Origin: CAYFNK01 sp964393215
GTDB taxonomy: Archaea; Nanobdellota; Nanobdellia; SCGC-AAA011-G17; PNOQ01
DNA: 8,748 bases
Reading direction: 5' to 3'
Assembly: GCA_964393215.1 (NCBI GenBank)
Contig: CAYMSW010000027.1
Location: forward strand, 1 to 8,748
A program made the position numbers and the translations under genes. The notes below the pieces were generated by a model that saw only the letters and a list, made by a program, of their open reading frames with translations, was not told where the DNA came from and searched no databases. This document shows positions 1-6,566 of the stretch, piece by piece (the stretch's first letter is position 1; each line of letters opens with the position of its first letter).

Positions 1-49
1 TATTCGACGCTGATTTTATTATGTAGGGGTCATTATTGCACGCTGATCA
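1..49 (-). mobile_element. Probable terminal end of an IS21-family-like insertion element (edge of window)
   Basis: Two imperfect 14-base direct repeats sit 33 bases apart, at 1-14 and 34-47. They match at 12 of 14 bases, the difference being a swapped CG/GC pair. Read on the minus strand, the second copy runs into AATAATGACCCC. IS21-family ends are known for TG...CA termini and for multiple short terminal repeats that often contain TGACCCC, so this looks like the element's outermost repeat followed by the start of an inner one. The helicase reading frame stops exactly here with TAA TGA. The boundary could be at 40 or 49, since both leave a terminal CA on the plus strand. No transposase is in view, so the family call is an inference; a local duplication inside the helicase gene is the alternative. 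Confidence 0.4.
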
Positions 50-548
50 ACATAAGAGGGGCACGTCGTGCTTCATTTGAGGAAGGCGCTTCAAACCAGT
101 GTAGAAATCCCAATGCAATAAATAAAATGTTTACACCTTGTTCTTCTATATAAGTTTTTGCATCGTTATGAATTGAAATCAATCTTGTTTGGAGTTTTTG
201 TGATCGCAAATTAGTTTGGAGTTTATTATCTACATATCGTTCAGCTAATTTTCCATTTTCTGTGTCATCATCAGGTTGTGCTAATAGATTCTCCCAATCG
301 ACAGAATCAGTATCATAATTTTGTCCATTTTCCTGATCATTTAACTCTTCGATTTTATTTTCAGGAAGTGCATCAAATGACATTTTTCGGTTCTGTAAAA
401 CAAGTAACCGATAAATTTCAGTTGAGAGTTCATCTACTATTCGTACTTGTTTTGCCCGTTGACGAAAATTAATTAGAGGATTACGTAATCCAAGATCAAG
501 CAACTCTTTTCGACTTATTTCTAAACGATCAATAGCATCTTTATACAT
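33..548 (-). pseudogene. DUF4011 helicase, N-terminal fragment (truncated)
   Basis: This encodes the first 171 residues of a DUF4011-type protein. Full-length members are usually well over 1000 residues: DUF4011, then a UPF1-like superfamily 1 helicase core, often followed by a Vsr/REase-like nuclease domain. Visible hallmarks are the opening helix with RKELLDLGLRNPLINFR (residues 13-29) and the block EEQGVNILFIALGFLHWFE (135-153), followed by RRAPLMLI (161-168), where relatives read RAPLLLIPVEL. The frame then meets two consecutive stops (TAA TGA) beside a possible insertion-element end, so no helicase motif is left in view. The start ATG is preceded by TTAGGATTAAAA, an acceptable ribosome-binding site, 23 bases after the 315-residue gene, so it is the last gene of the operon. 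The residual product is probably non-functional; the rest of the gene may lie beyond the element. Confidence 0.75.
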
Positions 549-571
549 TTTTAATCCTAACGATATCTTTC

Positions 572-1519
572 CTAAATTTCTCCCCTCATCTTCTGACTCG
601 CTTCTGAATGGGGCATGCTTAAAGGAATGTCTGGAAATCCTGCAAGCATAATCATATCTTTTTCATAACTGGCATAACCTTCAAAAATAAATTCATTCCA
701 AAAATATTTGTTTTTCCCGTATTTCATAAGGGTTTCATACTCTTTGATCTGGTCTTGTTTTTCTGTCTTTTTAAAATTTCGGTCGAAGAATGCTTCCCAG
801 TCGGTTTTACTTGCAGGAACAATCTGATTATCTTTTATTTCAACAAGAACATATGGCGTTGTTAAAGCGACAGAGTATTCATAATTTAAATCCGGAAATG
901 GTGCAGGCATCACACGGATATACCAAATTTCATTTTCATTACCTTGATAGCTGCCTGAAACAAAAGCTTTGATTTCTTCACCTGTAATGAATTCTTCTAA
1001 AATCACATATCGATCAATAATCCCTTTGTGAATATAAATCCCCATTCTGGAATTTTGCATACACTCAATGATTTTGATCAACTCAGTGTCCGCTTTTAAA
1101 TATTTCAACAGATCAATTATGACAGTTCCAAATGATTCTTTTTTAATTCCAACGCTCCAGTCAAAAAATCCCCAACAGGTAAAATATGACTGTGTTAGAG
1201 GACTTTGAGGAGGAGATGATGGCAAGTAAATATCATCTGCCTGATCGAGTGTACCTGTTAATTTCGATAAAGATTTTAAATCAGCTAATTGTTCGACAAG
1301 GACTGAAACTCTGTTTTGAGCATAAATATAAATTGCATGCAGAGGATCATGGTCAACAAGTTGTTCTTCAGTAACAACAGAATTTTCGAGTTCCGAGGAG
1401 TACTCTTTTGCTTCCCTTAACTCTTCAATCTGTATAATTTTTTGATTCTTTGCTTTTTTGAGTCCTGCAATAACCTTTTTTGATATAGGTCCCATATTTT
1501 TTACTTTTTGTTCAATCAA
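572..1519 (-). CDS. Conserved-looking hypothetical protein, restriction-associated
   Basis: A 315-residue soluble protein with no signal peptide or membrane segment. I cannot assign it to a named domain. Residues 1-50 are helical and lysine/glutamate-rich. The central part looks like a folded conserved core: a SPPQSPLTQSYFTCWGFFDW stretch (102-121), then an alpha/beta region with SRMGIYIHKG (157-166), ILEEFITGEEIKAFVSGSYQ (173-192), EIWYIRVMPAPF (197-208) and ALTTPYVLVEI (218-228). No P-loop, PD-(D/E)xK or HNH motif is visible. It lies between mcrC (9-base gap) and the DUF4011 fragment (23-base gap), so it is cotranscribed with both and is probably an accessory or specificity factor; that role is inference. 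The longest frame starts with TTG at 1519 and lacks a clear ribosome-binding site, so translation may be coupled to mcrC. The first ATG is at 1495 (residue 9), also without a good site. Confidence 0.85.
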   Translation of the reverse strand: MIEQKVKNMGPISKKVIAGLKKAKNQKIIQIEELREAKEYSSELENSVVTEEQLVDHDPLHAIYIYAQNRVSVLVEQLADLKSLSKLTGTLDQADDIYLPSSPPQSPLTQSYFTCWGFFDWSVGIKKESFGTVIIDLLKYLKADTELIKIIECMQNSRMGIYIHKGIIDRYVILEEFITGEEIKAFVSGSYQGNENEIWYIRVMPAPFPDLNYEYSVALTTPYVLVEIKDNQIVPASKTDWEAFFDRNFKKTEKQDQIKEYETLMKYGKNKYFWNEFIFEGYASYEKDMIMLAGFPDIPLSMPHSEASQKMRGEI

Positions 1520-1528
1520 TTTAAATTA

Positions 1529-2791
1529 TCAGGGGATTTCATGCTCTATCTCTTGCTTAAACAACTCACCATAGAGCTGATACCCCAATTGCTTATTCAA
1601 ATTCCCCTTGTGATCAAAAAGATCCACAAACGCTAACTGGCAATTCCGATTTTGAAACTCTTCCCTCCGAAATGGTTTTTTATCATTAGTCACCAAGTCT
1701 GTTTTGGGATACAGGAGAATGCTCAGATCAGAATCGAAATGGAGGTTGTAAACAAACATCTGTTTCAAATCGTCATCAGCAGGCATATTGGTTTTTAAGA
1801 TTTTCCATTTGGTATCAATCACATAATTCCTGTGATCAGTCTCTAAAACAATATCTGGTCTTATCCCCCGTGTCTCCCAAAAGGGTTGCCTGCTTTGAGC
1901 ATGTACTTTTTTGATCGGAATGTCTGGATTCTGCTGCAATACCTTCAACTTTCTGTAAATATAATTTTCATAAAGGGTGTTCATATCAAACAAAATTGCC
2001 AAAACATCCTCACGCCCACCTTTCAAATCAGGGGAGTATTTAAGAATAATGAGTTTTGCCAGGGCGATTGCATATCGGTATCGATCTGTATTGCGATTGT
2101 AATTGATATTTTCAAACCAAGAACTTATTATATTTTTTTCCTGAACATCCTCAAAATCCAATAATACGTTTTTAATGCGAATGAGATACCTGGAGTTACT
2201 TGATAATCTTTCAAGGGTCAAAAGTGCTTTTAAAAGAATTTGATTCAACTTATTGTTGGTGTCGTATGTTTTATGCTCTACATAAAATTTCTCTTTATGA
2301 AGATAATTTTTTAAGGTGTGTTGGGTAAAATTGATCCTTCCTTTTATCTTGTTGATATTTTCTGAGATGTTTCGGTATGACTTGATTAATCCCTGTCTGG
2401 TGATTCGTTCAATTTCGGTAATGAATGCTTCATAATACAAATCAAGAATTGTCGCTGATTTTAACTTCAATTTGGCATTGGTTATGGAACTCAATTTGAT
2501 CAATTTGCATTCCTGCAACATTGAAATTAGAGCATTGTGCCATTTGTTTTTTGATCCCTGGTCATTACCATTATTATCTGCCTTGGGTAGGATTTCGATG
2601 GTGAGATTCTTAACTTGAATGACACCTACAAAATTTGAAAATTTAATCCTTTGATGACCAACAGAAAAATACTTTTCCTTGGTTTTATACCCATAGTTTT
2701 TAAGCACATCAAAGTGATGGGGGGTAAATTTATTCTCTGCCCCCACTTTAAGCGTTTGATGCTCAAAAACTTGTATAATTTTATTATTCAT
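1529..2791 (-). CDS. mcrC: McrC-family endonuclease subunit of a McrBC-type restriction system
   Basis: McrC is the nuclease partner of McrB: the McrB NTPase ring moves or senses DNA and McrC cuts it near modified bases. The 420-residue product is a normal-to-long McrC. The N-terminal part has the family's FVGVIQVKNLTIEILPKADN strand block (54-73) and KGRINFTQHTLKN (150-162). The helical segment ILFDMNTLYENYIYRKL (266-282) is the usual lead-in to the nuclease. The PD-(D/E)xK core is intact: RPD at 311-313, VIDTKWK at 324-330 giving the D326-x-K328 pair, and DLKQMFVYN at 341-349 with the conserved Q344 and Y348. It therefore looks active. Its ATG overlaps the end of mcrB by 8 bases (ATGAATAA) with no strong ribosome-binding site of its own, which points to translational coupling and fixed subunit ratios. 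Symbol assigned by family, not by orthology to E. coli. Confidence 0.95.
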   Translation of the reverse strand: MNNKIIQVFEHQTLKVGAENKFTPHHFDVLKNYGYKTKEKYFSVGHQRIKFSNFVGVIQVKNLTIEILPKADNNGNDQGSKNKWHNALISMLQECKLIKLSSITNAKLKLKSATILDLYYEAFITEIERITRQGLIKSYRNISENINKIKGRINFTQHTLKNYLHKEKFYVEHKTYDTNNKLNQILLKALLTLERLSSNSRYLIRIKNVLLDFEDVQEKNIISSWFENINYNRNTDRYRYAIALAKLIILKYSPDLKGGREDVLAILFDMNTLYENYIYRKLKVLQQNPDIPIKKVHAQSRQPFWETRGIRPDIVLETDHRNYVIDTKWKILKTNMPADDDLKQMFVYNLHFDSDLSILLYPKTDLVTNDKKPFRREEFQNRNCQLAFVDLFDHKGNLNKQLGYQLYGELFKQEIEHEIP

Positions 2792-5700
2792 AAATCTGCT
2801 TAAATGTATCCAAGGTCCATGTTTCAGTTGGAGTTAGGTTGTATACAGGTCTTTCGTCATATCCATCAAAATCATCGTAATCATCAGTGGCAAGGAATGT
2901 GATTGATTCGACTTTCTTTTCGATAAATCCCTTTCCCATGACAAGCATTATTTTTCCCCAGTCGCCATAAAAATATTCTTGAAGCAGAGGAAGAATCTTA
3001 TTTGAAAATGCGTTTTTAAGATCCTCTAATGGATTCTTTCGATCCTGGAAATTCATAAAATATGAGTGTCCGATACAATGATCTTTATCTAAAAGTTTTT
3101 CGATTCGAACATTGATTGCGGTTAACAATCTTTCTAAATCGATCCCTTCACAAATAAATTCTTCTTGAGACAATTTTTCAGGTTGAGGATTCATTTCAAT
3201 GAATGAAAATCTTCTCCTGAGGGCATTATCTAAAGTTTCAACACTTCGATCTGCGGTATTCATTGTACCGATTATATATAAGTTTTTTGGAACCCCAAAT
3301 TCAGTTTTTGAATAGGGCAAAATTGCAGGAATATAATTTCCACAACCTTTGCGCTTATCATCTTCAATGAGGGTAATGAGTTCTCCAAAAATATTGGCAA
3401 TATTTCCCCTGTTTATTTCATCGATAAATATTGCATAATTATTATCGGGATCATTCAGCGCCTTTTTTGCTATGTTTTTAAATATACCGCTTTCGATATG
3501 ATATGAAATGTCCTGAGATTCAATATCTTCTTCTTTTTCAACAAGTACGGGTTTTATCCCTTCAATGAAATCTTCATAGCTGAATGATTGATGAAATGTG
3601 GTAAAAACATATCTCTTTTTTGATTCAGTTCGAGGTGAATATTTGCTGTATTTTTCTAAAAGATCAAAAAAGTCAGGAGTTTCTACTTTTGCAATTTCTT
3701 CGTCAATTGTCCATGTTGCTTGAGTGTCTTTTTCGAAAAAAAGAGGATTATCTCGTTTTTTAAAATTCACGTTCGGACAATCCTCTTTTGTATGGCGCTG
3801 CAATAAAGACCATATTGTATTTTTAGGAGTTTTCGTTGTTGAGATATTCGCCTTTGCTTGTATTAAAGGATGCTCATATATTTCTTGGACCTTTGCTTTT
3901 TTTAGATCGAGCATAGCAATACTTATCACATGCCACCAGGAAATACCCTGTACAAGTTCAACACAGAATTCTTCTTTTGTTTGAATCGACTGTTTTTCTG
4001 TAAATTTATCAAATAATGCATTTTTTAAATAATAAGTTTTGCCAGTACCTGGGGGACCATATATAATTGTGTTGAGGGGTATGCTTATTTGGACTGATGA
4101 TGTTTTTGCTTCGATACCTATAAGTTTAATCAGTTTGTCAACATATTCTGGGTATTTGGTAATATCTGTAAGTGTTTTCAAAACGATTGGACCGCCATCT
4201 TCTTTCCAAATCCCGTTTTTTTTCCAATTTACGCGTCTGCATTTTTTATAATATTCTTGACTGTCGTCATAAAAGTAATCTGAATCTACAATTCCATATC
4301 CCAGATAATCATTTTTACCTTTTTTAGCGATAACAATATCACCAACAGAAATTGTTTCTTTAAAACTGAAATTTGTGATCGTATCATTCTTCTTTGTGCC
4401 ACCCTTAGGATCTGATTCGATTAACTTATCTGCTATCTCTTTTTTTGAATTATACTGATTTAAATCACCGAGTTCATTCCAACCGATTGCCATGATCCCT
4501 TTAGAATAAAATTCATCCCACTTTTTTGCACCTTCTCCTGGTGCATAGAGCCAGTAGCGAATCTTCTGCATGGGATCGCCAACCTCCAAAGTTTCAATAT
4601 ATTTATCTTTTTCGATACTAAGAACTATATCAAGTGCCTGAGGTTCAAGGTTGTATTTTTCTCTAATTAAAATTAATTGAGAGTTATAATTTAGATAAGA
4701 TTCTGAATCTTTTTTGGAATATGAAGTATTTTCTAATTGCTTAAGACCCTTTTCCATTTTGGGGAGCCAAATATTGTATTTAAGAGGATCTTTTAAATAT
4801 AAAATTAAGGTTGGAAATCCAATGCCTGCCCCTGGTACATTGTCCTCCCAAAATTCTGTTAAAATTGTGGAAACATTTCTTTTAGAGCAAGACCAAATTT
4901 TTTGAGTCCACTTGTTTGTTTTTTCAATGTCACTTAGAATTTTATTCTTATTATTTCCTGTAAAGCTCAAACCGAACCTACCGAAAGTGACCTTACCACC
5001 CCAGAAATCTTTATTGACTAATTTGAAGAAAAGATCCCAGTCTTCATTATTTAATTCGCCATTTTTGTTATTCAGTAATTGATGAAGTTCCTTCTCCCAA
5101 TCCTTTCTATGTTTAATTCTTTCAGGGGGGCAATTGATTTTAATTAAATCATTGAACCACCCGTCAGGACTTTGTTTGTATTTCCAAGCATCATACGAAA
5201 TTTCATAAAATGGTTTATCTATTTTTAGACGTATTTTTTCGAGGATTGATTCATATTCAGAAAAAGTGTCGAATTCCGGGTCGATTCCAAAATTCTCTTC
5301 GAGATAAGGTCTTGTAGGACCATTAATCGGAAAATATTTATTCGGGTTTATATTAAATAAAGCTTCAGATAATTTTGTTTTCCCCACACTTTTTATTTTC
5401 AATGCACGACCAAAAAGATCATCATCAATTTCATCATCAAGCGCTTTAAGAAATAGTTCCCAAAGGGTATCAATTTCATTATTAATTCGATAAATTTTGA
5501 ATGGGAATAGATGTAATTTCTGAGCATTCGCAGACGGAATACCAAAATCACTTTCTGGAATATTTTTAAAATTTAATTTTTTAGCAAGCTTTTGAAGGAT
5601 TTGTACTCTTTTCTTTGGACCAAATTTATTAAGGTAACAAAAAAAGGTAAAAGGATCTATTTCTGAAAGTTCAATTGCGTTTCCATCTTTGTCCTCATCT

Positions 5701-5831
5701 TTAAAACCAGTTATCCCGATTTCTTTTAAAAGATTGATTAATGATTTCTGAGCATTCTTTTTATCTTTTAAATAGCTAACGATTTCCTTATAGGTTTCGA
5801 CCCAGGTGAATTTTGATGAATTATCTTTCAT
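2784..5831 (-). CDS. mcrB: McrB-like AAA+ GTPase with N-terminal EVE-like domain
   Basis: This is the motor and recognition subunit of the McrBC-type system, and at 1015 residues it is more than twice the size of E. coli McrB. Residues about 1-370 form a helical region with two similar-looking segments (about 139-178 and 331-364). Residues about 424-560 look like an EVE/PUA-like fold (YWLYAPGEGAKKW, GIMAIGWNELGDL, then SVGDIVIAKKG and GYGIVDSDY). EVE domains read modified bases such as 5-methylcytosine in nucleic acid. The AAA+ core has Walker A GPPGTGKT (592-599), FTTFHQSFSYEDFIEG (743-758), Walker B IFIDEINRGN (801-810), the McrB-type MNTADRS motif (857-863) tied to GTP use, and LRRRF (871-875). 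GHSYFM (921-926) lies in the C-terminal lid. An insertion of roughly 120 residues separates Walker A from the later motifs. The ATG follows a GAGGAAGGTAGG ribosome-binding stretch. All key motifs are intact. Confidence 0.95.
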   Translation of the reverse strand: MKDNSSKFTWVETYKEIVSYLKDKKNAQKSLINLLKEIGITGFKDEDKDGNAIELSEIDPFTFFCYLNKFGPKKRVQILQKLAKKLNFKNIPESDFGIPSANAQKLHLFPFKIYRINNEIDTLWELFLKALDDEIDDDLFGRALKIKSVGKTKLSEALFNINPNKYFPINGPTRPYLEENFGIDPEFDTFSEYESILEKIRLKIDKPFYEISYDAWKYKQSPDGWFNDLIKINCPPERIKHRKDWEKELHQLLNNKNGELNNEDWDLFFKLVNKDFWGGKVTFGRFGLSFTGNNKNKILSDIEKTNKWTQKIWSCSKRNVSTILTEFWEDNVPGAGIGFPTLILYLKDPLKYNIWLPKMEKGLKQLENTSYSKKDSESYLNYNSQLILIREKYNLEPQALDIVLSIEKDKYIETLEVGDPMQKIRYWLYAPGEGAKKWDEFYSKGIMAIGWNELGDLNQYNSKKEIADKLIESDPKGGTKKNDTITNFSFKETISVGDIVIAKKGKNDYLGYGIVDSDYFYDDSQEYYKKCRRVNWKKNGIWKEDGGPIVLKTLTDITKYPEYVDKLIKLIGIEAKTSSVQISIPLNTIIYGPPGTGKTYYLKNALFDKFTEKQSIQTKEEFCVELVQGISWWHVISIAMLDLKKAKVQEIYEHPLIQAKANISTTKTPKNTIWSLLQRHTKEDCPNVNFKKRDNPLFFEKDTQATWTIDEEIAKVETPDFFDLLEKYSKYSPRTESKKRYVFTTFHQSFSYEDFIEGIKPVLVEKEEDIESQDISYHIESGIFKNIAKKALNDPDNNYAIFIDEINRGNIANIFGELITLIEDDKRKGCGNYIPAILPYSKTEFGVPKNLYIIGTMNTADRSVETLDNALRRRFSFIEMNPQPEKLSQEEFICEGIDLERLLTAINVRIEKLLDKDHCIGHSYFMNFQDRKNPLEDLKNAFSNKILPLLQEYFYGDWGKIMLVMGKGFIEKKVESITFLATDDYDDFDGYDERPVYNLTPTETWTLDTFKQIYE

Positions 5832-5860
5832 GGTTTTGCCTACCTTCCTCAGTATTAATT

Positions 5861-6043
5861 TCAGCTAAACGGAGTAAATACTTCTTTTCCATCTCTTGCA
5901 TCAAAAAGAATTTGTGAAATTGTTCTAATTTCTTTAGTTTCATGTAGACCCGAGTTGTTTTTGGATTCGTTTTTTTTGTGAGAAGACAAATGCTTTTTGA
6001 TACAATCTCTGATTTCAGCTCGTTCTTTGTCAGATAGATACAT
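5861..6043 (-). CDS. Small hypothetical protein, first gene of the McrBC operon
   Basis: A 60-residue, strongly charged soluble protein that I do not recognise. It opens with an amphipathic helix (residues 4-20, SDKERAEIRDCIKKHLS), passes through a lysine/asparagine/serine-rich linker (21-32) and ends with a second predicted helix plus a short tail (TISQILFDARDGKEVFTPFS, 41-60). The case for a real gene is the near-ideal AAGGAG ribosome-binding site 5 bases before the ATG, its place as the first frame after the divergent regulatory region, and only 29 bases to mcrB. Such a position suits a small regulator, an antitoxin-like modulator or a complex subunit, but the sequence does not choose between them. 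A translated leader that only controls mcrB expression is another possibility. Confidence 0.7.
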   Translation of the reverse strand: MYLSDKERAEIRDCIKKHLSSHKKNESKNNSGLHETKEIRTISQILFDARDGKEVFTPFS

Positions 6044-6057
6044 TAAGTCTCCTTTAT
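6044..6057 (-). promoter_or_regulatory. Strong ribosome-binding site of the 60-residue gene
   Basis: Minus strand reads GATAAAGGAGACTTA directly before the ATG. AAGGAG lies 5 bases from the start codon and is the best ribosome-binding site on this strand, which supports the short frame being translated. Confidence 0.75.
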
Positions 6058-6091
6058 CAGATTATTAGAATTTGAGACTACATTATTTAAA

Positions 6092-6122
6092 GGTATATTG
6101 CACTTGGGAGAGAAGATTTCAA
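6092..6122 (-). promoter_or_regulatory. Weak candidate promoter for the McrBC operon
   Basis: On the minus strand a TTGAAA (complement of 6117-6122) could be a -35 element and TATACC (complement of 6092-6097) a -10 element. The 19-base spacing is longer than ideal. An AATATA box at 17 bases overlaps it. Transcription would start about 40 bases before the 60-residue gene. The main interest is the overlap with the inverted repeat at 6100-6126. This is pattern reading only. Confidence 0.25.
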
Positions 6123-6126
6123 GTGC
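6100..6126. promoter_or_regulatory. Perfect 7+7 inverted repeat, candidate operator
   Basis: GCACTTG at 6100-6106 and CAAGTGC at 6120-6126 are perfect inverted copies separated by 13 bases. The centre-to-centre distance of 20 bases, about two helical turns, is what a dimeric regulator would use. It lies between the two divergent gene sets and overlaps the weak minus-strand promoter candidate. With a 13-base loop and no following T-run it is not a typical terminator. No regulator gene is obvious in the window, unless the small 60- or 110-residue protein serves. Confidence 0.4.
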
Positions 6127-6143
6127 TTTGATTTGTACTAAAC

Positions 6144-6167
6144 AAAGTTATTTGATAAAGCAACTTT
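6144..6167. repeat. Short 6+6 inverted repeat in the divergent intergenic region
   Basis: AAAGTT at 6144-6149 and AACTTT at 6162-6167 are perfect inverted copies around a 12-base spacer. The arms are AT-rich and short, so chance is a real possibility. It is listed because it lies in the 5' region of the plus-strand genes, 18 bases to the right of the better inverted repeat, and because its spacing is nearly the same (arms 12 versus 13 bases apart). Confidence 0.25.
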
Positions 6168-6218
6168 AAGCTGGCACGTATTTATTTTAAATGCTGGATA
6201 TGGGAGTAGGAAAAAACT

Positions 6219-6551
6219 ATGAATATCTCCGACAATGATTTTTTAAATTTTCTTCTCAAATACCAAAATATACGTCACTATCAATTATCCAAAGGTTCAC
6301 AATACTTTTTTAAATTAATAAGTGCCCCAAATCCAACACCCCGAATGCAATACAGTATTGAATTCTATTCTGATAGCTGGGAAAAAACACATACCTGTCC
6401 GGCTAAATTATCGATGGAATTTTTAGATAATTTCAATTCTGGATTAAAAAAAAGAAGGGATTACAGGAATAAGACCGGGAGAAAAACATTGTCTCGTCGT
6501 GGTGGTTATTTACTTCTGATTTTACACGATATTGAAGAGTCTTTATCCTAA
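6219..6551 (+). CDS. Small hypothetical protein preceding a KAP-like NTPase
   Basis: A 110-residue soluble protein that I do not recognise. The N-terminal third is aromatic-rich and probably helical then stranded (FLNFLLKYQNIRHYQL, then SQYFFKLISA). The middle has a likely beta pair around YSIEFYSDSWEKTHT (45-59). Residues 77-95 are strongly basic (LKKRRDYRNKTGRK and SRR), suggesting nucleic-acid contact. The C-terminal end GGYLLLILHDIEESL (95-109) is likely a strand or helix and is too short and charged to be a membrane anchor. The ATG follows GGGAGTAGG with 8-base spacing, and the gene ends 15 bases before the NTPase, so the two are very likely cotranscribed. Plausible roles are partner, sensor or modulator of the NTPase; none can be proven from sequence. 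Confidence 0.78.
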   Translation: MNISDNDFLNFLLKYQNIRHYQLSKGSQYFFKLISAPNPTPRMQYSIEFYSDSWEKTHTCPAKLSMEFLDNFNSGLKKRRDYRNKTGRKTLSRRGGYLLLILHDIEESLS

Positions 6552-6566
6552 CTGAAGGGGAATTTA

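Noticed and set aside
3724..4251. Plus-strand open frames of 70-86 residues inside mcrB
   Set aside because: They are antisense to the AAA+ motifs of McrB and carry no independent start signal.
2784..5831. Assignment of the McrB to a CoCoNuT-type system
   Set aside because: No long coiled coil is apparent in the N-terminal half and the helicase partner is of the DUF4011 type, so the resemblance is only noted as a comparison.
6150..6218. Promoter for the 110-residue gene (TTGATA near 6152 with TATTTA near 6179)
   Set aside because: The spacing of 21 bases is too long and neither box is strong; no better pair was found by eye.
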